Below are positions 6,693 through 8,066 of a stretch of DNA of 8,066 nt, in pieces (the first letter of the stretch is position 1; every line of letters starts with the position of its first letter). The stretch is from assembly GCA_014377905.1 (NCBI GenBank), contig JACMOQ010000298.1, positions 1 through 8,066 of the forward strand, read 5' to 3'. Below the pieces are notes generated by a model. That model ran no database searches, had not been told where the DNA came from, and was given only the letters and a program-made list of their open reading frames with translations. The position numbers were made by a program, and so were the translations under genes. The DNA comes from Acetobacteraceae bacterium (GTDB lineage: Bacteria; Pseudomonadota; Alphaproteobacteria; Acetobacterales; Acetobacteraceae).

Positions 6693-8066
6693 TCAAACTT
6701 GCCGGTTTTGCGCTGTTTGCAGACGATTGAGTCGCCGGACGTCGAGCACGCCGTCATCGGGCATGGTGAAATGCGGATGCGCGGCGGCCAACGCGATGGT
6801 GCGCGTGTGGTTGTACAACGTAAGCCATGGCGGATCTTGCTGCAGCAGGCGGTAGGTGTGGCGGTAGATGGCAGTCCGGCTGGCAGCGTCCGTCGTCGTG
6901 CGGGCGGTATCGATGAGGGCCTCGACGGCTTGATTGCGATAGCCTTGCCACCACGAACCGGCGAAGCGGGAATCGATTTTTTCGGTCAGGACCCGGAACG
7001 TGCTCATCGGGCTTGAATCGAAAACACACAAATCGCCAATGCGCTTTTCCCGGACGCGGTTGGCATAGGCGATGCGGTCGGAGTGGATGGTGACGGCGAA
7101 AGTGATGCCCAGCGGGGCGAATTGGCGGGCAAGGGCCGCGGTCAGCGCCTCGGCTTCGTCCGGCATGCGGGTCGGGCAATCAACGCTGAGCGCAAGGCCG
7201 CTGGCGTAACCAGCCTCCGCGAGCAGCCGGCGCGCTTGGGAAACGTCGTGGCGCGGGATCGGGGCTGCAGGGTCAAAGCCAACATGGTTGGGGCTGACAA
7301 ACCCCGCCAGTGGGCGGCCGGCGCCGCCCAGAATGTCGGCCACCAGCGCGTCGCGGTCGATGGCAAGATTGAGGGCGCGGCGCACGCGGGCATCGGCGCA
7401 TGGGCCGCTGGCAGCGTTCAGCAGGTAGATCATCACGGTTGGCGACAGATAAGTCAGGCGGAAAATGGAGGGGTCAAACGTCGCATTTTCAACATGGTTG
7501 GCGCAATCGGCGCGGCCGTCGCGCAGCGCTGCGGCGCGGGCGGCTGGGGTGGGATGGGCCTCCCACCGTATTGCCGCCAGGCCCGGCGGGCCGGCGAAGT
7601 GGTCTTGGTTGGCGACGGCTGTAATGCTGCGTCCAGGGTCCCAGCCGGTCAGGCGATAAGGGCCGGTGCCAACCATGCGGGCGGTCAGATCGTCGCCGGC
7701 CACGCCGATCGCGCGCGGCGAAACAATGTGCCCGTAGCTAAGGATGTCGGCAATGTCGGCAAGTGGCTGGGCAAGGGTGATACGCAGGGTTTGCGGGCCG
7801 AGGATATCGACCGCCATGCCGGTCAGGTATTGCGCGTAAACCCCAGGCGCGCCGAGCGTGCTGCCCTGGGCCGGATCGGCCATGCGCATAAGCGAAAAGC
7901 GGACTGCGTCGGCATCGACCGGATCGCCGTTGTGGAAGCGTATATGCGGGCGCAGCTGGAAGGTGAAAATCCGTGCGTCAGGGCTGGTGTGCCAGCTTTC
8001 GGCAAGGGCAGGGGCGTAGCCGCCCTGGCCATCGCGGCGGATCAACGCGTCAAACACAGCGCCGAA
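6693..8066 (-). CDS. ABC transporter substrate-binding protein, family 5 (N-terminus cut by right edge)
   Basis: A third periplasmic solute receptor of the SBP_bac_5 family. The frame is open through the right edge (Phe-Gly-Ala-Val-Phe-Asp...), so the GTG at 8057 is an internal valine, not a start. The visible 457 residues lack the signal peptide and the first strand, roughly 50-80 residues. Landmarks counted from the edge are VFDALIRRD (4-12), the signature region FTFQLRPHIRFHNGDPVDAD (34-53), GTGPYRL (133-139), ARVRRALNLAIDRDALV (226-242), GFVSPNH (255-261) and QARRLLAEAGYASG (277-290), the usual start of the second-lobe helix. The C-terminus after about residue 420 (TIALAAAHPHF, then DDGVLDVRRL) is of family type. 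It is followed after 78 nt by another SBP gene on the same strand, with no terminator between. Substrate unknown; the protein is only distantly similar by eye to its neighbour. Confidence 0.93.
   Translation of the reverse strand, partial: FGAVFDALIRRDGQGGYAPALAESWHTSPDARIFTFQLRPHIRFHNGDPVDADAVRFSLMRMADPAQGSTLGAPGVYAQYLTGMAVDILGPQTLRITLAQPLADIADILSYGHIVSPRAIGVAGDDLTARMVGTGPYRLTGWDPGRSITAVANQDHFAGPPGLAAIRWEAHPTPAARAAALRDGRADCANHVENATFDPSIFRLTYLSPTVMIYLLNAASGPCADARVRRALNLAIDRDALVADILGGAGRPLAGFVSPNHVGFDPAAPIPRHDVSQARRLLAEAGYASGLALSVDCPTRMPDEAEALTAALARQFAPLGITFAVTIHSDRIAYANRVREKRIGDLCVFDSSPMSTFRVLTEKIDSRFAGSWWQGYRNQAVEALIDTARTTTDAASRTAIYRHTYRLLQQDPPWLTLYNHTRTIALAAAHPHFTMPDDGVLDVRRLNRLQTAQNRQV

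Overview
The window is GC-rich and dense with genes. It looks like chromosomal DNA of an alphaproteobacterium, possibly from the Rhodospirillales or Acetobacterales. That is an inference from gene style, strong G/C preference at third codon positions, and a palindromic repeat at 655-732 of a type I recall as common in alphaproteobacterial genomes. No rRNA, tRNA, CRISPR array, insertion sequence or phage gene is visible.

Plus strand, 1-4945: a peptide/opine/nickel-type (Dpp/Opp) ABC importer operon. It starts with the C-terminal part of a family 5 substrate-binding protein (SBP) cut by the left edge. A 178-nt gap follows, holding a long hairpin repeat and then a T-run. After it come two inner-membrane permeases (DppB/OppB- and DppC/OppC-like) and two ATPases (DppD/OppD- and DppF/OppF-like). 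These four genes overlap by 1, 4 and 1 nt, which indicates one translationally coupled unit. After 58 nt comes a small Ddn-like gene of the deazaflavin (F420)-dependent nitroreductase/quinone reductase family, which has no obvious link to transport.

Minus strand, 4946-8066: a short convergent gap with a hairpin terminator, then two further family 5 SBP genes in tandem. They are transcribed towards the first operon. The downstream one is complete, with a secretion signal and a good ribosome binding site. The upstream one runs off the right edge and lacks its N-terminus. No permease or ATPase lies next to them within the window.

Together: SBPs capture a small solute (peptide-like or other; not determinable here) in the periplasm. 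The B/C permease pair forms the channel and the D/F ATPase pair drives uptake. Three SBPs around one complete B-C-D-F set suggests either several binding proteins sharing one transporter or two adjacent transport loci meeting tail to tail. I see no clear evidence of an undescribed system. The points most worth a second look are the hairpin between the SBP and permease genes, the duplicated N-terminal strand of the D ATPase, and the F420-family enzyme at the end of the operon.
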